A stretch of 64,000 nucleotides of DNA from Ricinus communis (Eukaryota > Streptophyta > Magnoliopsida > Malpighiales > Euphorbiaceae): assembly GCF_019578655.1 (NCBI RefSeq), contig NC_063264.1:6737213-6801212 (forward strand). The letters run 5' to 3'. Position numbers and translations under genes: made by a program. The notes under the pieces are model-generated. The model searched no databases and was not told the DNA's origin. It saw nothing but the letters and a program-made list of their open reading frames with translations. Below, one piece after another: positions 1 through 11,305 of this stretch. Within the stretch, counting starts at the first letter, position 1, and the number at the start of each line of letters is the position of its first letter.

Positions 1-1
1 C

Positions 2-778
2 AAACACTTGGATACATTTTTCTATGTTGTTAAGAAAAATGGTTTAGTAGTTTCAAAATCCAAGATATCTTTATTTCAAACAAAAATTAGAATTCTTGGA
101 CACTATATCTCCCGGGGAACTATTACCCCAATTGAAAGGTCTCTAGCCTTTACTTCAAAGTTTCCAGATAAAATTTTGGAAAAAACACAATTACAAAGAT
201 TCCTTGGTAGTTTAAATTATGTTATGAATTTTTATCCAAATTTGAACTGTCTTGCAAAGCCCCTTCATGATAGGTTAAAGAAAAACCCCCCTGCATGGAC
301 CGATGAGCATACAAAGATTGTCCAAAGCATAAAAAAGCAAGTTTCTGAAATACCATGTTTACACCTAGCTGATCCATCTGCATTCAAAATTGTTGAAACT
401 GATGCATCAAATCTAGGGTATGGTGGGATTCTTAAGCAAGTTCAAAACAACAAAGAATGTATTGTCCAGTTTACTTCTGCACACTGGAATGATACACAAA
501 AAAACTATTCAACTATCAAAAAAGAAATTCTTTCGATAGTTTTGTGCATTTCAAAATTTCAAAGCGATCTTTTAAACCAAAAATTTCTTTTAAGGATTGA
601 TTGCAAATCTGTTAAAGAAGTTTTACAAAAAGATGTTCAAAACATAGCTTCCAAACAAATTTTTGCCAAATGGCAAGCTATTCTTTCTATTTTTTACTTT
701 GAAATCGAATACATAAGAGGAAATTCGAATTCAATTCCAGACTTTCTAACTAGAGAGTTTCTTCAAAAACAGAAGTGA
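2..778 (+). CDS. Caulimovirid polymerase, C-terminal fragment (RT thumb/connection plus RNase H)
   Basis: The frame is already open at the left edge and runs without a stop to the TGA at 776-778, so this is the end of a longer protein; the reverse transcriptase active site is outside the window. The first part resembles the region after the RT palm (LGHYIS, then FLGSLNYV). RNase H follows: the first acidic site lies in ETDAS (Asp codon 401-403), then KKEIL near 520, RIDCKS near 596 and a C-terminal PDFLTR near 745. About 258 uninterrupted codons suggest a fairly young or slowly decaying copy. In an endogenous copy this is unlikely to be a functional host gene. A Ty3/gypsy polymerase is the alternative, but no integrase follows. 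Confidence 0.72.
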   Translation, partial: KHLDTFFYVVKKNGLVVSKSKISLFQTKIRILGHYISRGTITPIERSLAFTSKFPDKILEKTQLQRFLGSLNYVMNFYPNLNCLAKPLHDRLKKNPPAWTDEHTKIVQSIKKQVSEIPCLHLADPSAFKIVETDASNLGYGGILKQVQNNKECIVQFTSAHWNDTQKNYSTIKKEILSIVLCISKFQSDLLNQKFLLRIDCKSVKEVLQKDVQNIASKQIFAKWQAILSIFYFEIEYIRGNSNSIPDFLTREFLQKQK

Positions 779-780
779 AA

Positions 781-1473
781 ATGCCAAGAAAATAAAAAAC
801 AAAATAAGAAAAGTCGACAGCAAGCTCAAAGCCTGTCCAAAGTCCAAAGAAGGAAATTTTGCCTTCTTCTTCAAAGCCCATCAAAACCTGGACCGAAATC
901 ATCCAGGAAGAAATTGACCAAAGCAAGGCCGATTCGGCCCAAACAATTTCATTAAATGATAAAAATGTTTTAAAGAGTATTGTTCTTCAAATAAAGACAC
1001 ATAATTACAAAATGCTTGAAGGATCTATTCCGATAGCATTGATTTTCAAAATACATTACAAAGCTATGATTTCTGCTTTTAGTTCAAAACACAAGCTCCA
1101 TTCACCAAAAGGAGAAACCTTATTCATACAAACAGATCTCTCCAAATCCAACGTAACAATTCCAAAAACCATTCAACGGAAAGACATCACTCTTCCAGAA
1201 GAATGGATCCTTGAAGGTGCAACCCAACCTGAATCCCCAAAGCAAACAGAACCAAATACAAATCTAAAAAATATAACCCAATTCCCAAATGGAAAAGTAA
1301 AGCTTACATTCAACAAGAAATCAACCTCTTCTAGATTTCCTGATGATGATTCTTCAACATCGACCATAGATATTGGAAGGGTATCAAAAATAACTTCTAT
1401 TATTTATGCTCCTTACAAAGAATATATATATATATATATATATAAGTCACACTCAAATTTTCTCTTAATATGA
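781..1473 (+). pseudogene. Second ORF of the endogenous pararetrovirus, broken
   Basis: An ATG sits 3 bases after the polymerase stop, but the frame it opens hits TAA at 793-795 and another stop at 805-807. The same frame is then open from 808 through the end of the viral part at about 1421, and runs on through the TA repeat to a stop at 1471-1473 that belongs to flanking DNA. The encoded chain is Ser/Thr/Lys-rich and shows no domain I recognise. Position just after the polymerase fits the ORF2 of unknown function in florendoviruses. No ATG opens the long part, so it is scored as broken. Confidence 0.55.
1422..1444. repeat. (AT)n microsatellite at the virus/LTR junction
   Basis: About 11 AT units. 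Viral coding frame ends here and LTR-type sequence begins immediately after, so the repeat marks an insertion boundary. Confidence 0.9.
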
Positions 1474-4049
1474 ATTAAATATTATATTTAAAAGTTATGA
1501 AAAAAATAGTAACTAATATTTTTATAAAGAATTTATTGGAGAATGACAAATTTTAATTAGCAATGGTACTGGACGAAATTGGAAAATAGTCAACAAATTG
1601 ATTATTTAAGATAATTAAGTGTTATGATTAATTTGATAATTAATTATGAAATAAGGGCTAAAAGTATAATTGCATTAATATAGGGTTTAAATGGGAATTA
1701 TTATGGTTGATATTTTTATAATTAAATATGTCGGTAATGACATTTTAGTAATTTCACCATTAAAAGCAAGAGTAAATAAATAACTCTCTATTTTTTAAAA
1801 TTTTCATTTTGGCCAAAATAAGTAGTTAGGAATTTAATTGAAATACTAAAGAAAAGCTGGAGGGTTAAACAAGAATTTGCAAGGGAAAATAGTTAGTAAT
1901 TAAAAAAGATGATGGGCTAAATGGTTATTAAGTAAAAGTTGAGAGATCAACTTGCGATAGAAAGGAAAGAAAGAAGGAGATCGACGAAGAAGAAGAAGAG
2001 GAGGGAGAGGAAGGATGATGCCATCCGTGGCAGGTGGAGAAGGAGGCTCGTTCGAGGCGCGATGGTGATGACTGGTGGAAGAGCAGATGCCGGCGAGTAC
2101 AGCAGCAATGAGGGCAGTAGTGAACAGCGAAAAAAAAGAGAAGAGGCAGCAGATTTTCGACGCTGTGCATGGCGTCTTCGGCGACAATAGCAGCTGAGTT
2201 GGGTGGCGATCAACTCATCTAGGCGTGGGCTTTCCATTTGGGGCAGCATCAGCGGCAATGGTGGCCGGAGAAGAGAGTTCCGGCGAAGGAGAGGCAGCCG
2301 AGTTTTTGGACTTTTCCGGCCATCTCCTGCGAATTATGGCTGATCGGAATTCATCGATAGACTCTCCTCATCACAAGCTTTCCAATGACATTAATTTTGC
2401 GGCGATCGGACTCCGTTTGAAAATCAACGGTCGATACTGTCTGTGATTTTCTTCGGATGATCGGGAGCTGGATCAGAGAATTAGGTGCTAGAATTATCGC
2501 CTATGAGTTATCTCGAGTTTGTAGGCACGCCTCAAATCATAGATTGAACTCCGGCGGCTGAAGGCTAGCCGGCCGATTTATCAAGCATCTCGGTAATTCT
2601 TTAACTTATAGATCTTAGAGATTGTTAATTAAAAAATTTATATTGTTTAATTATTGTGTTGTTTTATGGTGGACATGATGGAGTTGAATTAGTTTAATAC
2701 CAGAAAAATTATGCGTGGATTTATTGTTAAAATAAATATTATGTCAGACCGTCTGCCAATAATTATGATCCGTGATATGTTGTGGGGTCGGAAAAAATAA
2801 TATAGTTTCCGACTCACGTTAAGTAATTGATGAATATTAGAAGTGTTTATGGCAGGTTCTGGACCCGTTATACAGGGGATAAACGTCCGTAATTTAAGGA
2901 AGGTTATGCCAAATTTTCAGTAGAATTTCTGAGTCGAAATTCTTAGACAATCAGTTGTAGGAGTCTAGGCCTAGGGTATTTATTAAATATTTTATTTTTA
3001 TTGATTGAATTAGATAATCCATCATTTCCACACGAGGCATAAGAGTAGAGGAAGGGGGTCATCAGAACTGTGAGTTAAAATTATATATATGTTATACCTG
3101 TGTCATGCTAAATTTATATAGCAATTCTGATTTTACTATTCCTATATCATTGATATTGTGAATGCAGGTTAACTCGGGATGAGAAGATAGTAGAACATGC
3201 TACCTGATGGATTGCATCAGGACCGCGTGCGCACCGGTATAAATCTGAGACAGGTAGTAAAAGAACATTTTAAGACTTGCCTTGGTCGAGTTCAACTCTC
3301 TGGGTTGTGAAGAGTTTGATTGTCAAATTAAAGGGCCTTGGTCGAGCGTTGCTCTCTGGGCGCCGACTTTATTAGAAATTAAGTTACCATACTGGATTTA
3401 AGGACTCTGGTCGAGCTTCGCTCTCTGGGCGCCAGTTCTGTTGGAATGAGAAAGCCAAAAAGGCTGTTAGTGTTGGGGTTAGGATTCTGCTGAGGTGCTC
3501 ATCCCATGGCATGTAAAATATATTTTATTGAATCATGGCATGACACGTGATTCTACATGAGCCAATATTTATTTTGATTAAACAAATATTTTATTTAAGT
3601 GGTTGTATGCATCTTTGGATATATGATTTTAACTCACTATCGAGACTGACAGTCTCAAATTTAACTGTTTTTCAAGTGTTTGTTATTTTTCCGCAGTTCT
3701 TTTCCTCTGGCAATCCGACTTCCTTCGTCTTCTGGTTTTAATGTAATTGATTTTATTGATATGTTTGATTTTTCTAAAAATTCTAAATTCTCCGCAATAG
3801 TAATTTCAAAACTTATCAGTTTGTAATGGCATGTAAATTCATGTATTGACTATTTATGCTGGCAGACTGAATTAAAAATGTAGTGTATGGGTGGTTAAAA
3901 GTTGGTTATGAAATAGTGTTACAATGGATAGAACTTGAATTATATTTTGATTGTGTTAGCAAAAAGTCAAGTTTGCTACGAGTTTTGGTGGTCTTATGCC
4001 TATCAATTCCCTAGCGTTGGTACGTGGGCCCACAGATCGGCTCGTGACA
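1445..4049 (+). mobile_element. Large LTR, 5'-truncated copy of the family also at 49978-52636
   Basis: The right end reads ...CTCGTGACA at 4049, matching the reverse complement of TGTCACGACC that begins the element at 49978. Several blocks match that element in order: an AT-rich segment near 1600, a GC-rich block at 1940-2450, the GAGC/GCTC hairpin subrepeats at 3281-3445 and a terminal block with GTGGGCCCAC-like sequence near 4024. By comparison with the complete copy the LTR should start roughly 200 bp further left, where viral sequence now lies. The right end falls inside ABCC coding sequence. Strand is relative to the other copy, taking TGTAATACC as the left end. No coding domain is visible; ORFs in its GC-rich block are not credible. 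Confidence 0.82.
3281..3445 (+). repeat. Three hairpin subrepeats inside the LTR
   Basis: Three units of about 60-70 bp share the core TGGTCGAGYNNNRCTCTCTGGG, starting near 3282, 3338 and 3408. Each core contains a short hairpin: GAGT-TCA-ACTC, GAGC-GTT-GCTC and GAGC-TTC-GCTC. Units two and three end in GGGCGCC. The same three-unit array is in the other LTR at 50580-50735. Confidence 0.8.
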
Positions 4050-4291
4050 AATGATCTACAACAAGGGCATGACCTTTTCTCACCTATCGAAGCAGGGCCA
4101 CACAAGTGGGGAGATCATCAATTACATGGCCATTGATGCAGAGAGAATTGGTACCTTTACTTGGTACATCCATGATCTGTGGTTGCTCTTCTTGCAAGCT
4201 GGTTTAGCCTTGTTGATATTGTATAAGTATCTTGGGCTCGCATCACTTACAGCTTCTTTTGTCACAATGATTATCATGTTACTAAATTATC

Positions 4292-4806
4292 TGTCAAGAA
4301 CCTGGCTCATAAAGGGATAGGGTAATATTGGTTCTTGGATTTGAGATAGAAAAGAGAATAAGAAGAAGGAAAAGATGAGGAATAGAGAGAACAAAAATAT
4401 GAGGAGGAAGATAGACTTTGTATTGATATTCAGCCTAAAAATACAATAGCCTCCTTTACCATATTAATAGCCAATGACTGGCACCATTCCAATATACCAA
4501 TTATTGTAACAGAATCCAACTAAAAGACAAACCAAAATAATGACAAAATGACTATGCAAAAAAGGAATAAAATAGAAAAAATAACTTAGCTAAGACTGCT
4601 AAATACTACTCCTAGCCGTTTTGCCAACAATTAACAAATCATATTACAACCAATTTCCTTATCATATATATTCTCAATGCTCATAATCCATCTTCTGGTC
4701 AGCCAACATTCCCTGGGCTTCCTTAGCTATCATCATCTATTGCAAGCTCGGACCAACTATTATAACTTGTTGCAGGTCTTTCTCGATCAATCCTTGGGCC
4801 TTGACA
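4292..4806. mobile_element. 515-bp solo LTR inside the ABCC exon
   Basis: Begins TGTCAAG and ends CTTGACA, a perfect terminal inverted pair of the TG...CA type. It is flanked by a perfect 5-bp target duplication TTATC (4287-4291 and 4807-4811). Conceptually removing it and one duplication rejoins an ABCC reading frame across Asn-Tyr-Pro-Leu-Gly, which proves the insertion site. No internal retrotransposon genes, so a solo LTR. Confidence 0.93.
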
Positions 4807-5375
4807 TTATCCTTTGGGTAGATTGCAAGAAACATTCTAAGAAAAGCTGATGGAATCGAAAGATAAAAGAATGAAGACAACATCTGAGATTTTAGGAATA
4901 TAAGGATTTTCAAGCTTCAAGGATGGGAAATGAAGTTTTTGATAAAAAAATTTGATCTCAGGAAGATAGAGGAAGGATGGTTGAAGAACTACTTTTACAC
5001 CTCAGCAATTGCCAATTCTTTCTTCTGGGTTGCTCCCACTTTCATGTCTGTGGCTACTTTTGGTGCTTGTATGTTAATGGGAATTCCACTTGAAACTAGG
5101 AATATTTTATATGCACTAGCAATATTCAGGATTCTTCAAGAACCAATATATTTTCTTCCTGATACAATTTCTATGGTAGTTCAGACCAAGGTTTCCCTTG
5201 AATAGAATCGTATCCTTTCTTTGTCTTGAAGACTTGCAGTTTGATGTTGTTGAGAAGCTTCCAAGATTTAGTTCTAATATAGCAATTGAGATAGTTGATG
5301 GGAACTTCTCTTGGTATTTGTCATTACCTCTCCTAACATTGAAAGATATTAATTTCAAAGTGTTCAATGGCATAT

Positions 5376-5467
5376 GAGTGTTGCAGTTTGCAGTGTTGTT
5401 GGTTCAGACAAGTCAAGCTTAGAGTGTTGCAGTTTGCAGTGTTGTTGGTTCAGACAAGTCAAGCTTA
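5376..5467 (+). repeat. 46-bp perfect tandem duplication across NBD1 Walker A
   Basis: Units 5376-5421 and 5422-5467 are identical as read. Because 46 is not a multiple of 3, the second copy shifts the frame. The unit contains the Walker A coding sequence, here GSDKSS rather than the usual GSGKSS. Confidence 0.93.
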
Positions 5468-8017
5468 CTTTCTAGCATCTTAGAAGAAGTTCCCAGAATC
5501 TCAGGGACTGTCAGATTATGTGGGACAAAGGCCTATGTTTCCCAATCACCTTGGATACAGAGAATTGAAGAGAAGATATTGTTTGGTAAGGAGATGGAAA
5601 GAGAAAGGTACGACAGGATACTGGAAGTATGTGCACTGAAGAAGGACATAGAGATCCTGTCATTTGGTGACCAAACAATTATAGGCGAGAGGGGTATCAA
5701 CTTAAGTGGTGGACAGAAGCAACGAATACAGATTGCTCGCGCTCTTTACCAAGATTCTGATATCTATCTATTTGATGATCCGTTCAGCGTTGTAGATGCT
5801 CATACTGGATCTCATATATTCAAGGTGAAAATCTTCTTTCGCAACACCATTATACATAATGGAAGCTAACAAACTTTCTTTTGTCATGTTGAAAAGAAAT
5901 TATAAATCAAGGTTAGAAAAAAACCATTTTGTTATATTTCAATTGCCTTTTAGCTCATAGCCTTCATTTTTGCATGGCAGGAAGTTTTGCTTGATATATT
6001 GAATACGAAAACAGTTATATACATCACTCACCAAGTTGAGTTCTTACCTGCTGCTGATTTAATCTTGGCAAGTAATTTACATTTCTGTCTTTTCTTGCAT
6101 TTGAGAAAATCATTGGATTACAACATGTGCCATCTTTATAGGTCATGAAAGATGGAAGGATCACACAGGTTGGACAATATAATGACATCCTTATCCCAGG
6201 ATGTAATTTTGTGGAACTTGTAGATGCACACAACACAGCTTAATGCCAATTGATTCGAAATGGCCAGGGCCACTTTTTGAAAATGGAAGTACTAGTGCAG
6301 ATGATGGCGGCAAATAGCAGTATTGATAAAGTTATACAGAAACAAGAACACTTACAAAATAGTAAAGAAGATGAGATAGCTAGGCCAAAAGGACAACTCA
6401 TTCAAGGAGAAGAGAGGGAGAAAGGTAGAGTTGGGTTTCCAGTCTACTGGCAGTACGTTACAACAGCATTTGGAGAGGCTCTAGTGCCCATTATATTGCT
6501 GGCAGCAGTTCTCTTTCAGATCCTTCAAATTTGTAGCAACTATTGGATGGCATGGGCAACTCCTGAGTCAAAGGATGTGAGACCTCTCGTTACTAAATCT
6601 ACAATGATAGGTGTCTATGTAGCTTTTACTATAGGAAGTGGTTTGTGTCTCCTGGTCAGAGTCACCTTTCTTTTAACAGCAAGGTACAAGACAACAACTC
6701 TGCTCTTCAACAAAATGCATTACTGCATTTTCCGTGCACCCATGTCCTTCTTTGACGCAATCCCTAGTGGACCAATCCTGAATAGAGTAAGTAAGGTGCC
6801 TTGTGCTATATATTGTTTTTGATTGGGGAGGCCAAAATTCTACATTGGAATATAAAATGTTAAAGGCCCTGGCTATTTTCTGACCAAAGCTTTTGCTAGA
6901 AAGAAATTGTATGATTGGTTGTGCTTATATAGGCTTCTACAGACCAGAGCCAGCTTGATCTGCAAATGGCATATCAAGTTGATGCAGTTGCATTCACTTT
7001 GATCCAGCTCCTGGGAATCATTGGAGTAATGTCTCAGGTGGCGTGGCAAGTTTTTATCATTTTCTTCCCTGTCGCTTGTGTCTGCATCTGGTATCAGGTA
7101 ATCCTCATGATCACTTCAAATCTCGATGCATCATTTTCTCTCTATATGTTTCTTTTTCTGTCATTTTCCATCATCTCTTTATTGCTGAAGTCACTAGAAT
7201 CTTTTTTAAAATGTGTTAGTGGTCCGGTCTATATTCAGCTGTGGCCCTACGTTTATTATTACTTGTGCACAAACCTTTTCAGTATTTATTATGCAGAAAA
7301 AGAGGAATTCTCACCATCTTTTATGCACGGCAACAGAACTTTCACGATTAGAAGGATTATCTAAAGCCCCAATATTCCAGCATTTTTCTGAAACAATATC
7401 AGGATCAACTATCAGGAGCTTTGATCAGCAATCAAGATTCCAAAAAACTAACATGAAATTGATGGATTCATTTTCTCGGTCCAAATTTCAAATTGCCGGC
7501 GCAGTGAATGGCTTTGCTTCCGGCTGGATATGTTTTCTTCTATTACATTTGCAACGTCATTGGTTTTCTTAATCTCACTTCGAGAGAGAATTAATCCAGG
7601 TAATTTATTGTCTTCTTGTATCTTACTAGCCTTTTAATTGACAATATTTTGACAATCCTGAAATAGACATTCTCTTTTGTTTCTTCCATTAATTTTTTGA
7701 AGCTATTGCGGACCTAGCTGTAACATATGGACTCAACCTTAATACCTTACAAACTCGGTTCACGTGGAAACTCAACAATTTGGAGAACAAAATAATATCA
7801 GTAGAAAGAACACTTCAGTACATGTCTATTCCTAGTGAGCCTCCCCTTGTTATAGAAGGAAAGCGACTAGACCATTTCTAGTCACCGCTTGGAGAAGTTG
7901 CCATTAATAACCTGCAGGTTTGGTCTTTTCTTTTCTTTTCTTTTCTTTTTTACTTAGTTCAATTCATGGCTCAGTTTCATACCGACATATATGTTACTGA
8001 TGACTAACATGATGTAG

Positions 8018-8380
<363 letters not shown>

Positions 8381-8433
8381 TGAAGAAATATTTTTTAACT
8401 TGATATTCATAGTGTGGTGGGGTTTAGTTTTGA

Positions 8434-8664
<231 letters not shown>

Positions 8665-8882
8665 TGATAGTTACATGGTTTTGCTTCTGAGCAATGGTAA
8701 ATATAGCAGTATGCTATAATTAAGTAATGCATATTCTGTTAATGAGCAACGTTCTTGATTATTTGAATTGTGATGCAGGGCTTATTGAGGAATTTGATTC
8801 TCCAAGAAGATTATTAAACAAGTCATCTTCATTTGCACAACTTGTAGCAGAGTACACAATGAGGTCAAATACAAACTTTTAG

Positions 8883-10339
8883 AAGTTAACCTGACTAAGC
8901 TTTCTTATAAACATAGTTCAGATACAATAATAAGTGTCACCTATTCTAAGCCATGCTGAGACTTAAAACATAGGTTATTAGGTATATTTTAAACATTCCT
9001 TACATTTATAATCAAGTTTCAGGCCTACTATCATAGGTCAGTCTGTCCCACACTAGAAAGACGGTGTTGCCAGAGATTGATATCCACTATGACTTGAACT
9101 CTAAAGAAAACTTTATTCACAGAGTCTAACCTGATCTAGAACTCTGAAAATGGACAAGAGTATAAATCCTAATACAATTAAGACGACCTACAAATGTGGA
9201 GCTCCGAATGTAAAGGTTGAGCATAAAATTTGCCTGATCTTCTTCAAGTATTTCATGACATTTTCTGGAGTCTTGGGATGTTACTAGTGGGGAAATTTTT
9301 AGAAAATAAAGTTGCTCAGTTGCATATAAATTCTATAGACTAGATTTCATACAGTCTTTTTCTTTCTAAAAAAATGAATTTAAAGATAATTATTATAATT
9401 CAATAATTTGGAACAGTCTTATGAGAATTAATGATAAAAACAATTCTTTATCCAAAGATACACAGACGTGTAAGAAAGCATAATAAATGTCTAACATATT
9501 TGGCAAAATTATGTTTATTTAGTTTCAATAATGAATATTAGAAAGAATAAATGAATTTGTTTTAGCAGGTAATTTTGTGTGTGCTTTTAAACTCATTAAG
9601 CAGATTGTGCCTCTATATTAATTAAAAAAAGGGTATCAAAATAAATCAAATGATTAAAATCAAAACTAGTCATAATTTTATGATCTTGAATCGCAGTCGT
9701 ATAATTAAAGATAAAACTCAATCCCCTAAAAAACTTAATTAGAACCAAACAACAGTTAATTGTAACTTATAATCTATCCAAACCATTAGGACTAGTTATC
9801 TTATATATATATATACATCTTTTCATGCGCATAAATTATGATAATTATATTCATTGTTATCTATATAATAAAAAATAAAATAATTATTAAATAAATTATT
9901 ACAATATTAAAAATTGATATAATAAAACAGATTGTCGTCTTCACAATTTTAATTACGTAGCATTTAGCTCTAATTTTCATTCATCTAATTATATATTAAA
10001 TGTTTTAATTAAATTAATCTAATTTAAATAAAAACATAGAATAGACACTTATAATGCATTGAAATAATATGTATTGCTTGATCAATGTAAATAGAACATT
10101 CTAATGAAAATTAATATTTTTATAAAAATAAGTATAGATAAAACTAATCCAACGCATATATACTATATTTTATTTTTGAAAAATTTCTAGATTATATTTA
10201 TATTTAATGAACTTTTGATACTATTATATTATTATTTATAGATAATAATAATTATATATAATAATAATCGCCCTAAAATATTGAGCATAATTGTTCACAA
10301 ATATGATCAAGATATTGTGTATCAAGAATGAAAAAAAAA
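8883..10339. other. Intergenic, no gene seen
   Basis: Increasingly AT-rich sequence after the ABCC remains. Only short spurious ORFs and a TA run at 9802-9814. Nothing further is supported. Confidence 0.7.
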
Positions 10340-10340
10340 T

Positions 10341-10411
10341 GTGAATATAGTCGAATGGTAAAATTTCTCTTTGCCAAGGAGAAGACGCGGGTTTGATTCC
10401 TATTATCCGTC
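10341..10411 (+). pseudogene. trnG-GCC: Nuclear copy of plastid trnG-GCC, decayed
   Basis: About 71 bases closely resemble the plastid glycine tRNA: the anticodon loop CTTTGCCAA (anticodon GCC), the D-arm TAGTCGAATGGTA and a T-arm GGGTTTGATTCC. Acceptor strands no longer pair well (GTGAATA against TATCCGT), and the T loop has C to T changes typical of decaying organelle DNA in the nucleus. Its partner trnfM lies 193 bp away in the orientation found in chloroplast genomes. Confidence 0.85.
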
Positions 10412-10604
10412 CAAGCCCAAGGTAAGGTAATTTTTTAAATAGGATAAAGGATTCAGTATAGTTGACCATCATAGTATAGTGATTCTATCCCCTATTTTCT
10501 TTCTTTTCTTTCCCCACCTGCTCCAAAAAAAATAAAAAACCTAGCTAGTAATTAATTAATTACTAGTCAACAGAAACAACCCTAATTCTTAAAAAAGATA
10601 ATAT

Positions 10605-10672
10605 TGCAGAGACGGGAACTTGTGACTTCAAGGTTATGAGCCTTGCGAGCTACCAAGCTGCTCTACCCTGCG
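10605..10672 (-). pseudogene. trnfM-CAU: Nuclear copy of plastid trnfM-CAU, decayed
   Basis: Minus-strand sequence resembles plastid initiator tRNA: anticodon stem-loop with CTCATAACC (CAU), a D-arm region with GGTAGCTCGCAAGG, and a 5' CGCAGGGTAGAGCAG. The T-arm has lost bases compared with the plastid gene. Together with trnG it shows a plastid block of about 330 bp collinear with the chloroplast order trnG-trnfM. Confidence 0.83.
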
Positions 10673-10689
10673 TAATGAAGCGAAAAACT

Positions 10690-11305
10690 GAAAACTCTTT
10701 TATTTATTTTTTCTTGTCTTATAACTTTCATTTTTCTTTTTTTCTTTTTTTAACTTTACTTTAATAGAAAATATTTTAATATATTTAATATTTTAATATA
10801 TTTAAGATAAAATAAAAAAAATAAAGAGTTTTTTCGATTATAAATTCCTCCAAAATTCATTATAATTTAGAATTTGTCGGCTGTTTTTAGTAAAAAGAAA
10901 AATTCCGAGGAGATATTTAAATATGCAAGACTCTATATTTTTTATGCATAGATAAGAAAAGAATATGAAATTCAATTTATTTATTATACCTTGCCCATTT
11001 TTTCACGAAAAAAAGAATTCAATCTTTTTCTTGCTGATCTTGTTGATGGAGGTTTCTTAATTAGTAATCAGAAATATCAGTAAAAAAATTTATCTACATG
11101 ATTCTTTCTACAATTTACTCTAATGTTATGTCATAAAAAAATCAAAAAAATAAATTTTTCCTTTGATTCTAAAAAATACTTGCTCGCTAAAAATAAAAAT
11201 GAATTAACTAAATTAAATTTAATTAACTCATTTTTATTTTTAATTAAGTAATTTAATTTTTAAATTAAGTTAAGTAATTTAATTTAATATTTAATTAATT
11301 TAACT
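10690..11305. other. AT-rich spacer between two plastid-derived blocks
   Basis: In chloroplast genomes rps14 follows trnfM, but no rps14 coding sequence is visible here. Some of this stretch may be plastid spacer next to accD; I cannot assign it. Confidence 0.5.

Larger units (their letters stand above)
1..1444 (+). mobile_element. Endogenous plant pararetrovirus (Caulimoviridae) fragment, 3' part
   Basis: Seen: an open frame with RNase H motifs, followed by a second ORF and ending in a TA microsatellite. Known: caulimovirid polymerases end in reverse transcriptase plus RNase H, and the endogenous genus Florendovirus has a second ORF of unknown function after the polymerase; florendovirus insertions are reported to favour TA-rich repeats. 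Inference: this is a florendovirus-like insertion whose 5' part lies left of the window. It lacks LTRs and an integrase in what is visible, which argues against a Ty3 retrotransposon. Genus assignment is tentative. Confidence 0.72.

Noticed and set aside
1900..2446. Overlapping ORFs on both strands in a GC-rich block
   Set aside because: They lie inside the LTR and the equivalent block in the other LTR (51560-52120) has different, non-matching frames; the ORFs follow composition, not coding.
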